Of a stretch of 64,000 nt of DNA, positions 9,075 to 16,287 are shown one piece after another. The stretch is from an uncultured Lachnospiraceae bacterium (GTDB lineage Bacteria; Bacillota; Clostridia; Lachnospirales; Lachnospiraceae). The stretch is taken from the NCBI GenBank assembly GCA_910578715.1, contig CAJTRL010000006.1:31917-95916 (forward strand), written 5' to 3'. The position numbers and the translations under genes are program-made. Position 1 is the first letter of the stretch, and each line of letters opens with the position of its first letter. The notes beneath the pieces were generated by a model that was given only the letters and a program-made list of their open reading frames with translations, made no database searches and was not told the origin of the DNA.

Positions 9075-9252
9075 ATGCCCACTCCTCCTTCTGACATTGT
9101 TTTATCTTACCTGTATTTTCCAGCGAAATCAATTAAATAAAATTAAAAATTTCAAAAAGATTTTATATTCTGGCCAAAAAATGATTGATTCCGGGGCAAT
9201 AATGTTATAACATAATAATATATACACTTTTTTACGACGGAGGGGAATTCTT

Positions 9253-9570
9253 ATGGAAGGACTGAAGAATATGATGGAAGATAATGTGGAGCGTATGCTG
9301 AACAAACTCCTGCCTACGATGCCGCATATCTGTTCCTGTAATGACTGCAAACTGGACATGGCCACCTATGCACTGAATCGTCTGCATCCCAAATACGGAC
9401 GGACTAACACCGGCGCCATTCTCCATCGTTTTGATACATCTTCCGCACAGGCCGAAGCCGAAATTCTGACGGTTGTCCTTTCCGCAATCGAACTTATCGG
9501 AAGCCATCCGCACCATCCGCCTCTGAATCAGAACGCGCCTGCAGACCAGGCTTCTTCTGAGCAGGCCTGA
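9253..9570 (+). CDS. comFB: Late competence development protein ComFB family
   Basis: A 105-residue protein matching the ComFB family. NMMEDNVERMLNKLLP is followed by a CSCNDCKLDMATYALNRLHPKY core with a CxCxxC cluster, then an Ala/Pro-rich tail. Bacillus ComFB lies in the comF locus. Cyanobacterial members have been reported to bind cyclic dinucleotides, which is of interest because this window also carries PilZ and HD-GYP genes; that link is inference. The ATG at 9253 follows GGAGGGG. It is a monocistronic unit ending at a bidirectional terminator. No comFA or comFC is adjacent. Confidence 0.83.
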   Translation: MEGLKNMMEDNVERMLNKLLPTMPHICSCNDCKLDMATYALNRLHPKYGRTNTGAILHRFDTSSAQAEAEILTVVLSAIELIGSHPHHPPLNQNAPADQASSEQA

Positions 9571-9618
9571 TTAAATCCGGCAGTGCCGATAATCATTACT
9601 TATACATAGAAGAATATA

Positions 9619-9648
9619 AAAGCGCAGGGTTCACAGCCTGCGCTTTTT
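9619..9648. terminator. Bidirectional terminator between comFB and carD
   Basis: AAAAGCGCAGG and CCTGCGCTTTT form an uninterrupted stem with A-runs on one side and T-runs on the other. It serves both convergent genes. Confidence 0.85.
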
Positions 9649-9660
9649 ACGATATTTGTC

Positions 9661-10167
9661 TTAATTTTTCTGATGAATCTGTTTATAAATATAACTCTCT
9701 ACCTTTTCCTTCGGAATCGACAACGCGACTGACATCTCGCTGTACAGCAGCTCTTCCGCTTTCTTTAAATAATGTTCGTCTGAGGAAAGCACTTTTTTCC
9801 CCTGTTTTACTCTGTCCTGTCTGCGAAGGTACAAAGTCTTAATAATCCGGACGAGACTCTGGCAGTCATAAGTCCTGATTGCTTCCTTGTACATCTGCTC
9901 TCTCGTTTTCTCTTCCTTAATCCAGACCGTTTCGATATCGGGAATCCTTCCGATTAACAGTTTCGCCGCTCTTTCATCAAGGATTTTTCTCATGACAATC
10001 TTATCATTATCGACGGGTGTATAAATCGTGCTTCCTTTCTCAAAAACCGGTTCCAGAATATAATACTTCGTTTTCATATCCTTTTTATCAATCGGATTTC
10101 CGGTAATCGCCCTAACTCGGCACACTCCATGTCCCCCACACATAATCAGTTCGCCTGCTTCAAACAT
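9661..10167 (-). CDS. CarD family transcriptional regulator
   Basis: A 168-residue CarD/CdnL-type protein. The N-terminal RNA-polymerase-interacting domain begins FEAGELIMCGGHGVCRVRAI and is followed by YYILEPVFEKGSTIYTPV. The helical C-terminal DNA-binding part contains LVRIIKTLYLRRQDRVKQGKK and LSSDEHYLKKAEELLYSE. Family proteins bind RNA polymerase beta and stabilise or modulate open complexes; the specific targets here are unknown. The leader carries a 35-nt inverted repeat about 75 bp upstream that may be an operator. Length and motif order are normal. Confidence 0.88.
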   Translation of the reverse strand: MFEAGELIMCGGHGVCRVRAITGNPIDKKDMKTKYYILEPVFEKGSTIYTPVDNDKIVMRKILDERAAKLLIGRIPDIETVWIKEEKTREQMYKEAIRTYDCQSLVRIIKTLYLRRQDRVKQGKKVLSSDEHYLKKAEELLYSEMSVALSIPKEKVESYIYKQIHQKN

Positions 10168-10240
10168 TTTCTCGCCTCCTAACGCCAGACAACAGGATTA
10201 ACATTACCCTTCTCGTACACGATTTCCTACCCCATATCTT

Positions 10241-10275
10241 TATAGTAAACGACATAATCAATGTCATTTACTATA
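10241..10275. promoter_or_regulatory. 35-nt inverted repeat upstream of carD
   Basis: TATAGTAAA (10241-10249) pairs with TTTACTATA (10267-10275). After a C/A mismatch, GACAT (10251-10255) pairs with ATGTC (10261-10265) around a 5-nt loop. There is no T-run after it on the carD strand, so an operator is more likely than a terminator. Confidence 0.45.
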
Positions 10276-10286
10276 GTTTAGCATTT

Positions 10287-10314
10287 AAAAATCGAAAATG
10301 TAAGCGATTTTTAA
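10287..10314 (-). terminator. Probable terminator of the ABC exporter gene
   Basis: Downstream of the ABC gene on the minus strand, AAAAATCG and CGATTTTT form an 8-bp stem (10287-10294 with 10305-10312), with the T-run inside the 3' arm. Confidence 0.4.
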
Positions 10315-10342
10315 TTTTTTCAGCCCTTTTTTCAGCCTTTGT

Positions 10343-12118
10343 TTATTTCAGCTCGTTTGCCGTCACATAAAAATGATGATAAATTCCCTGAAGAGCAAGA
10401 AGCTGTTCGTGATTACCTTCTTCCACAATGCCATCTTCCGTCAGAACCAGAATCCTGTCAGAATTGCGGATGCTCGAAAGTCTGTGTGCAATCGTAATCG
10501 TCGTTCTGCCTTTGGCCAGTTCCTGTAACGACCTGGCCACCTGAAATTCGCTTTCGTTGTCAAGCGCTGAGGTCGCTTCATCCAGTATCAGAATCGGCGG
10601 ATTTTTTAAAAAGACTCTTGCGATACTGATACGCTGTTTCTGCCCGCCGGAAAGTTTGACGCCCCGTTCCCCTACATAAGTATCATACCCATCTTTTAAC
10701 GCTTCTATAAACTCATGTGCGCCGGCTCTCCTTGCCGCCTCCATCACTTCCTCTTTCGTCGCGTTTTCCTTTCCGTAGGCAATGTTCTCATAAACCGTGC
10801 CGGAAAATAAATAAACGTCCTGCTGTACCATACCGATGTTCTGACGCAGACTTTTCAGCGTATAATGCCGGACATTCCGCCCGTCCAGCACAATTTCACC
10901 GGCATCAATATTATAAAAACGCGGAATCAGGTTGCATAAAGTCGTCTTTCCGCCGCCTGAAGGGCCTACAATGGCGATTTTCTCTCCCGCACGGATATCC
11001 AGATTCAAATCCCGGAACACGATATTATGGTCGTCTGGGTAGGCAAAGCTCACATTCCGGAAAGAAATATCCCCCTTCACATTTTCACAGGGCACGGCGT
11101 CCGGCTCGTCAAATATTTCGATATCACTGTCCATGATTTCCACGAACCGCTCGATTCCCGTCATACCTCTCTGGAACTGTTCCGCAAACTCGATAATCCG
11201 CCTGATTGTCGCTATCAGTGTGGAAACATACATCACATAAGCAACCAGGTCTCCGGGGGAAATCAATTCTTTTATCATAAAGATACCGCCCGCCGCCACG
11301 ACGACCAGATACATGAGTCCGTCGAAAGCTCTCGTTGTCGTTCCGAAAGCCGCCATAAATTTGTACGTCTCTTTTTTAATCAGGAAAAATTTCTGATTGT
11401 CTTCTTCAAACTTCTCTTTCTCTTTTTCCTCGTTGGTAAAAGCCTTTACCACTTTCTGCCCGAGCAGACTGTCCTCAATCCGCGCGTTCAGCTCTCCTAT
11501 CTGGATTCTCTGTTTCCGGAATGCCGCCCGCAGGCGCAGATTGATAATGGTACAGACAACGACCATCACCGGGACGATTGCGAAGATAATCAGCGTCAAC
11601 CAGAAATTAATACCGGATAGAATGATAAAAGAAATCACCGCTTTAATTCCCGCAATGAAAAATTCCTCCGGACAGTGGTGGGAAAACTCGGTCACGTCGA
11701 ACAGGTCGTTGGTAATCCGGCCCATAATCTGCCCCACCTTCGTATTATTATAGTAAGTATCGGAAAGTCTCTGCAAATGCGCATAGGCATCCCGCCGCAT
11801 ATCGGTCTCCATCCTTGTTCCCATGACATGTCCTGTATATGCCATATAGAAATTAGCCATCGCGTCGATAATACGCAGCACCAGATACAACGCGCTCATA
11901 CGAAGCACCACATGAATGCTTAGCGCCGCCAAATCGTTGATGCCCGTATTCGTTATGTAGCGCATAATCATCGGCAGAACCATCTCACAAATGGTCGTCA
12001 GCCCCGCGCAGAATAAATCAATAACAACAATTTTCCAATATTTCCGGTAATAAGGCAGAAATCTTCCAAGAAGCTCTCCCGCACTGTATTTCGATACCGT
12101 TTCCGTCTGTTGTGCCAT
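10343..12118 (-). CDS. ABC exporter (homodimeric type), ATP-binding/permease protein
   Basis: About 592 residues with six membrane helices and a complete ATPase domain: Walker A GPSGGGKTT, signature LSGGQKQR, and Walker B ILILDEATSALD with the catalytic Glu. All motifs are canonical, so unlike the pair at 5.2-9.1 kb it can work as a homodimer. The ATG at 12118 (MAQQTETVSKYS) is preferred. An ATG at 12130 directly abuts AAAGGAG and is too close, and the frame back to 12244 has no ribosome site. Substrate unknown. It is a separate unit, with a terminator for ahcY upstream and one of its own downstream. Confidence 0.88.
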   Translation of the reverse strand: MAQQTETVSKYSAGELLGRFLPYYRKYWKIVVIDLFCAGLTTICEMVLPMIMRYITNTGINDLAALSIHVVLRMSALYLVLRIIDAMANFYMAYTGHVMGTRMETDMRRDAYAHLQRLSDTYYNNTKVGQIMGRITNDLFDVTEFSHHCPEEFFIAGIKAVISFIILSGINFWLTLIIFAIVPVMVVVCTIINLRLRAAFRKQRIQIGELNARIEDSLLGQKVVKAFTNEEKEKEKFEEDNQKFFLIKKETYKFMAAFGTTTRAFDGLMYLVVVAAGGIFMIKELISPGDLVAYVMYVSTLIATIRRIIEFAEQFQRGMTGIERFVEIMDSDIEIFDEPDAVPCENVKGDISFRNVSFAYPDDHNIVFRDLNLDIRAGEKIAIVGPSGGGKTTLCNLIPRFYNIDAGEIVLDGRNVRHYTLKSLRQNIGMVQQDVYLFSGTVYENIAYGKENATKEEVMEAARRAGAHEFIEALKDGYDTYVGERGVKLSGGQKQRISIARVFLKNPPILILDEATSALDNESEFQVARSLQELAKGRTTITIAHRLSSIRNSDRILVLTEDGIVEEGNHEQLLALQGIYHHFYVTANELK

Positions 12119-12193
12119 TTTTATAACCATACTCCTTTCCCGGCACGCAAATTTGTGCCTGCCAAACGCGGCATTCGCCAGATATGATTGCAC

Positions 12194-12222
12194 GCATTCG
12201 TGAGTGTAAGCATTCGTGAGTG
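12194..12222. repeat. 13-bp direct repeat upstream of the ABC exporter
   Basis: GCATTCGTGAGTG occurs at 12194-12206 and again at 12210-12222, a 16-bp period. It lies in the upstream region of the ABC gene and could be a paired regulator site. Confidence 0.45.
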
Positions 12223-12250
12223 CATAAACTCCCGTCTGGCTCATTGCCGC

Positions 12251-12288
12251 GAAAAAAATCCCCCTGTATCGTTAGAATACAAGGGGAT
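12251..12288 (-). terminator. Terminator after ahcY
   Basis: On the minus strand a 12-bp stem with one mismatch (12258-12269 with 12277-12288) is followed by seven T. It lies directly downstream of the ahcY stop codon. Confidence 0.85.
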
Positions 12289-12294
12289 AATCTC

Positions 12295-13542
12295 TTACAG
12301 AGAATAGCTGTTTAAATATCTTTCCTGTTCCGGCGTCAGTACGTCGATTTCTTTTCCAAGAAATGCAAGTTTCCGCTTTGCAACGTCCTTATCCACTTCC
12401 ACAGGAACATCTATCAGCTTTTCTGTCAGCTCGCTTCCGTGCTCCACCAGATATTTCGCGGAAAGCGCCTGTATCGCAAAACTCATATCCATGATTTCCG
12501 CCGGATGGCCGTCTCCCGCCGCCAGATTCACAAGCCTTCCTTCGGCAAGTACAAAAATCCACTGGCCGGTCGGCAGCTTATATCCCATAATATTCTTTCT
12601 CTGCTCTCTTGTCTCTACCGCATTTGCTTTTAACCATGCCATATCGATTTCGCAGTCAAAATGACCCGCATTGCACAAAATCGCGCCTTCTTTCATCACT
12701 GCAAAATCTTCCTTATCGATAACGCCGTCACATCCGGTCACGGTAACAAAGAAATCGCCGACCTTCGCCGCTTCCTGCATCGGCATAACGTCAAATCCAT
12801 CCATAACGGCTTCGATTGCCTTAATCGGGTCGATTTCCGTAACGATAACCCGCGCGCCGAGGCCTTTCGCACGCATTGCAGTTCCTTTGCCGCACCATCC
12901 ATAACCTGCTACGACAACGATTTTACCCGCTACAATCAGGTTGGTCGTTCTGTTGATGCCATCCCATACGGACTGGCCCGTACCGTATCTGTTATCAAAT
13001 AAATGCTTGCAGTCCGCGTTGTTTACGCGCACCATCGGGAATTTCAGCTCTCCGGCTTTATTCATTGCCTCCAGACGGATAATGCCTGTCGTCGTCTCTT
13101 CACAGCCGCCGATAATATTCGGAATCAGCTCCGGCATCTCCCTGTGCACCATATTTACCAGGTCCCCGCCATCGTCAATGATGATGTTCGGGCCGACTTC
13201 CAGGACATGGCGGATGTGCGTTTCATATTCTTCCTGTGTTGCATCATACCAGGCATGTACTTCCAGCCCCGCTTTAACAAGCGCTGCCGCCACATCGTCC
13301 TGTGTGGACAATGGATTGGAACCCGTTACATACATTTCCGCTCCGCCCGCATTTAATACGAGGCACAGATAAGCTGTTTTCGCCTCCAGATGCACGGACA
13401 GGGCTACTTTTTTCCCCGCAAACGGCTTTGATTCGGAAAATTCTTTTTCCAAAGTACGAAGCAGGTCACAATTTCTCTTGACCCACTCGATTTTTCTTTC
13501 GCCTGACTCGGCTAAGTTAATGTCTCTGATTTCGCTGCTCAT
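12295..13542 (-). CDS. ahcY: Adenosylhomocysteinase (S-adenosylhomocysteine hydrolase)
   Basis: Reversibly cleaves S-adenosylhomocysteine to adenosine and homocysteine, relieving product inhibition of methyltransferases. 415 residues, the shorter form lacking the 40-residue insert of eukaryotic and many proteobacterial enzymes. Visible blocks include the substrate-domain HLEAKTAYL, the NAD-binding GYGWCGKGTAMRAKGLGA, the NAGHFDCEID segment and a C-terminal tail ending in RYLNSY. The ATG at 13542 follows AAGGAGG at normal spacing; the longer frame has none. It has its own promoter with a palindrome over the -10 region and its own terminator. An SAH/MTA deaminase lies 5 kb away, so two routes of SAH removal are encoded. 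Confidence 0.95.
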   Translation of the reverse strand: MSSEIRDINLAESGERKIEWVKRNCDLLRTLEKEFSESKPFAGKKVALSVHLEAKTAYLCLVLNAGGAEMYVTGSNPLSTQDDVAAALVKAGLEVHAWYDATQEEYETHIRHVLEVGPNIIIDDGGDLVNMVHREMPELIPNIIGGCEETTTGIIRLEAMNKAGELKFPMVRVNNADCKHLFDNRYGTGQSVWDGINRTTNLIVAGKIVVVAGYGWCGKGTAMRAKGLGARVIVTEIDPIKAIEAVMDGFDVMPMQEAAKVGDFFVTVTGCDGVIDKEDFAVMKEGAILCNAGHFDCEIDMAWLKANAVETREQRKNIMGYKLPTGQWIFVLAEGRLVNLAAGDGHPAEIMDMSFAIQALSAKYLVEHGSELTEKLIDVPVEVDKDVAKRKLAFLGKEIDVLTPEQERYLNSYSL

Positions 13543-13589
13543 AAAAGTTTCCTCCTTCAAAATAAAATACAATAACCAGCCGAATTTTT

Positions 13590-13624
13590 ATTATAGTGAT
13601 GGTCGTCTGTCCTATCATCACTAT
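13590..13624 (-). promoter_or_regulatory. ahcY promoter region with palindromic operator candidate
   Basis: On the minus strand a perfect TATAAT (13590-13595) lies about 50 bp upstream of the ahcY start. It overlaps the end of a perfect 9-bp inverted repeat, ATAGTGATG/CATCACTAT (13593-13601 and 13616-13624, 14-nt spacer). A repressor bound here would cover the -10 and spacer. The -35 is poor. As a terminator on the plus strand it would have a T-run, but no plus-strand gene precedes it. Confidence 0.5.
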
Positions 13625-13635
13625 TTTTTATTGTA

Positions 13636-13670
13636 TCTAAAAGTCTGCATTTTTACCAGACATTTTTAGA
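13636..13670 (-). terminator. Terminator after the flagellin / zinc-ribbon unit
   Basis: On the minus strand, TCTAAAA-AT-GTCTG pairs with CAGAC-TTTTAGA across a 9-nt loop, with a 2-nt bulge. It lies just past the zinc-ribbon gene stop. Confidence 0.5.
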
Positions 13671-13682
13671 AACTTTTGAAAA

Positions 13683-14057
13683 TCAGTCCCAGATTCCGGT
13701 TTCCTCTTCCAGAAGCGTCTTATTTCCACATACAGGACACACGTTTTTCCCGATGCTCTTCATCGGTTTCACCCGCCGCCCGCATACGGGGCATCTGCCA
13801 ACAACCGGTTCTTTTTCCATCGGCGTAAAGACCGGTACACTCACAATCTGGCAGCAGTATTCACAATGCGCCGGCTGATAGGCAAAATCATAAATCGGAA
13901 ACTCCATATCTTTCATACTGCGGAGAATCCTTCTTTGCTGATTATCCGGGAAGACGGAAACAGCATTCTCCAACTGCCCGTACTGTAATCCGCTTCCGGT
14001 ATTAATCTCCCAGTCCCTTCCGCATGACTGACAGGTTATCTTCCTTATTTCTCCCAT
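13683..14057 (-). CDS. Small multi-zinc-ribbon protein downstream of flagellin
   Basis: 124 residues with five Cys pairs: CQSC near residue 9, CEYCC near residue 65, then CPVC, CPVC and related pairs near the C-terminus. This suggests two or more zinc ribbons. No membrane segment or signal peptide. It starts 32 bp after the flagellin stop, with AAAGGGG upstream and no terminator between, so it is probably cotranscribed from the sigma-28 promoter. I do not recognise the family. Possible roles are regulator, chaperone or nucleic-acid-binding adaptor; none can be chosen from the sequence. Confidence 0.7.
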   Translation of the reverse strand: MGEIRKITCQSCGRDWEINTGSGLQYGQLENAVSVFPDNQQRRILRSMKDMEFPIYDFAYQPAHCEYCCQIVSVPVFTPMEKEPVVGRCPVCGRRVKPMKSIGKNVCPVCGNKTLLEEETGIWD

Positions 14058-14089
14058 TATACCATGCCCCTTTCATCCACAGGCCGTCA

Positions 14090-16003
14090 TCAGCCCAAAA
14101 GACTCAGTATCATCTGGCTTTGCTGGTTTGCCTGTGCCAGCATGGAAGTGCCCGCCTGCATTAAAATCTGATTATTGGAAAATTCCACCATCTTTTCCGC
14201 TACATCCACATCTCTGATTCTGGATTCGGCGGCCGTCGTATTTTCCGAGACATTTTCCAGATTATTAATGGTATGCTCCAGCCGGTTCTGAATCGCGCCG
14301 TAATAGCTCCTTGCACTGCTAACGGCCGTGATTGCCGCTTTAACGGCATTGATTGCGTTATCGGCATCTTCCGTCGTCTTTACATTGGTCTCATCCAGAC
14401 CGAGCGCCGTACAGTTCATCTGGAAAAGATTTACCGGAATGTGCTGCCCCGCCTCCGCACCGACCTGTAAACCGATTTCCACAGGCCCGCTCAAATTTAC
14501 ATAAATCGAATCCACATAAAACCGGGCATCGCCGCCGCCCGCGTTAATCAGGGAAGAACCGCCCACATCCAGACCGCCCGCAATCACGGAACCGGCTCCT
14601 CCCTTCGATTCGTAGGAAAGTTTCCGCACAAATTCCACGAGGTCCGCATCGCCGTTTCGGAACAAATCTTTCAGCTGCTGCTCCGAATACCCTGTATTAT
14701 CCTTCAGGGCAGCATCCAGACGTTTTCCATTTAACAGGTCCTCAAAAATCTTATTCATGCCGGCCGCGATATTCGCATCCGTTACATCGGCCGTTCCGCC
14801 ATTTTTGATGTTCGCCAGATATCCGGCATAAGCCGATGCCAGATACCCATGTCCGTAGGGTCTTCCCGACACCGTATAATATTGTATGTATTTCTTAAAA
14901 TTCGCATCCTGACTCGTATCATTTTCATCATTCAGCTTATTCGCGTAATAAGTCAGCGCATCGTTCCATCCGGTAGCAAAACCACCGCCCGCAAGCTGCG
15001 CGGTGCCTTCTACAAACCAGGTGGGAAATTTTTCTCCTTTTCTGCCGCTCATGCCGTCCGTCAGCGTATACTGCATGACCGAGTGCATCAGCTCATGAGC
15101 CACCGTAGAACGCAGGGCTTCCGAGCGTTTGCCCGTACCGTCCGCATCCGCCGCATTAAAATCCGCAGCATCCACTTTAATTCCCATGCCGACAGGCCTT
15201 CCGCTGCTGTAAAACTGGTAAGAAGCATAGGCCAGCGTCTTATTCGGCCCGTCTATATAAGAAACGCTTAATCCGAGCTTAATCGTCTCCGAGCCTACCG
15301 CCGCATCCAGCGCCGGAAATGCCGACATAATCTGTGCCGCCGCGTTCGGAATCAGTTCCGTTGCAATCTTGTTGGCCAGCGCGTTTCCACTGGAAGCCGC
15401 CTGTACTGCGCGTGATGCGCCGGAAACTCCGTTCTGCGCGTCATTTACCGACACTGTGCCATCCGCACCGTTTACCAGCATTGTACCATCCGCATCGCTT
15501 ACCATCATGGAACCGTCTTTCAGGTTGTAGGTCAGTTCAAAATACTTCGATTTCATCCGGGACGCATCATGCGGCGAACGCCCGCCCTCCGGGAAAAGGT
15601 CGATTTCATTAAATGTCGTACGGTCCGATATCCCGTCTATCTCTGTCTTTAACTGCTGTACCTCCGCATCAACCATTATCCGGTCGGAATCCGTCAAGGT
15701 TCCTGTCGCTGCCTTGACCGATAATTCATTCATCCGGTGAAGCATGTCATGGACCTCATTCAGGGCGCCTTCCGCTGTCTGCACCATAGAAACGCCGTCC
15801 TGTGCGTTGAATACGGCCTGTGTCAGCCCCCGCACCTGCCGGCGCATTTTTTCAGAAATAGATAACCCGGCCGCATCATCCGCAGCCCGGTTAATTTTAT
15901 AACCAGACGATAATTTTTCCGTCGCTTTTGCAGTTTGCTTTGTTGTAATACCAAGCTGTCTCCCGGCGTTCCATGCCGCGATATTCGTCTGGACTGAAAG
16001 CAT
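14090..16003 (-). CDS. Flagellinolysin: flagellin with an inserted zinc metallopeptidase domain
   Basis: 637 residues. Residues 1-140 are a canonical flagellin D0/D1 N-terminus (LSVQTNIAAWNAGRQLG, LSSGYKINRAADDAAGLSISEKM). About 85 C-terminal residues are the matching flagellin C-terminus (RIRDVDVAEKMVEFSNNQILMQAGTSMLAQ). The hypervariable middle is replaced by a peptidase domain: HELMH at 303-307 gives the two zinc His and the catalytic Glu, and Glu332 in WFVEGTAQ is the likely third ligand, a gluzincin arrangement. Flagellinolysins are a described family that form proteolytically active filaments. No signal peptide, as expected for flagellar export. It starts after GGGGAGG and is driven by the sigma-28 promoter at 16094-16121. 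No other flagellar structural gene is in the window. Confidence 0.93.
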   Translation of the reverse strand: MLSVQTNIAAWNAGRQLGITTKQTAKATEKLSSGYKINRAADDAAGLSISEKMRRQVRGLTQAVFNAQDGVSMVQTAEGALNEVHDMLHRMNELSVKAATGTLTDSDRIMVDAEVQQLKTEIDGISDRTTFNEIDLFPEGGRSPHDASRMKSKYFELTYNLKDGSMMVSDADGTMLVNGADGTVSVNDAQNGVSGASRAVQAASSGNALANKIATELIPNAAAQIMSAFPALDAAVGSETIKLGLSVSYIDGPNKTLAYASYQFYSSGRPVGMGIKVDAADFNAADADGTGKRSEALRSTVAHELMHSVMQYTLTDGMSGRKGEKFPTWFVEGTAQLAGGGFATGWNDALTYYANKLNDENDTSQDANFKKYIQYYTVSGRPYGHGYLASAYAGYLANIKNGGTADVTDANIAAGMNKIFEDLLNGKRLDAALKDNTGYSEQQLKDLFRNGDADLVEFVRKLSYESKGGAGSVIAGGLDVGGSSLINAGGGDARFYVDSIYVNLSGPVEIGLQVGAEAGQHIPVNLFQMNCTALGLDETNVKTTEDADNAINAVKAAITAVSSARSYYGAIQNRLEHTINNLENVSENTTAAESRIRDVDVAEKMVEFSNNQILMQAGTSMLAQANQQSQMILSLLG

Positions 16004-16093
16004 TCCCTTGCCTCCCCTCAGATAAGTTCTGAGGAATCTTTGATTGACAGTGTTATGGTAACTTTACCCGTTTATGGGTGTATTATTTAGAAT

Positions 16094-16121
16094 ATATCGG
16101 CATAAAGTATCAATATAATTA
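16094..16121 (-). promoter_or_regulatory. Sigma-28 (SigD/FliA) promoter of the flagellinolysin gene
   Basis: Minus strand: TAAT, 16-bp spacer, then GCCGATAT, an exact match to the Bacillus SigD -10 consensus. It lies about 90 bp upstream of the flagellin start. Confidence 0.8.
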
Positions 16122-16287
16122 GCCGCAGCCTGAATTTATTTTAAATATATATTATTTCAATTTTACTGTTTTTTATTATTTTTCTTTAGAAAATATTTTC
16201 ATTACAAGTCAAATGTTGTATAATGTTGTCAATTTACTGCGGCATCAGTCGAAGAATTGTATAACAAATCATATGGAGGAAAACACG

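Noticed and set aside
13593..13624. Plus-strand terminator (stem followed by TTTTTT).
   Set aside because: No plus-strand gene lies upstream; the position over a TATAAT facing ahcY favours an operator.
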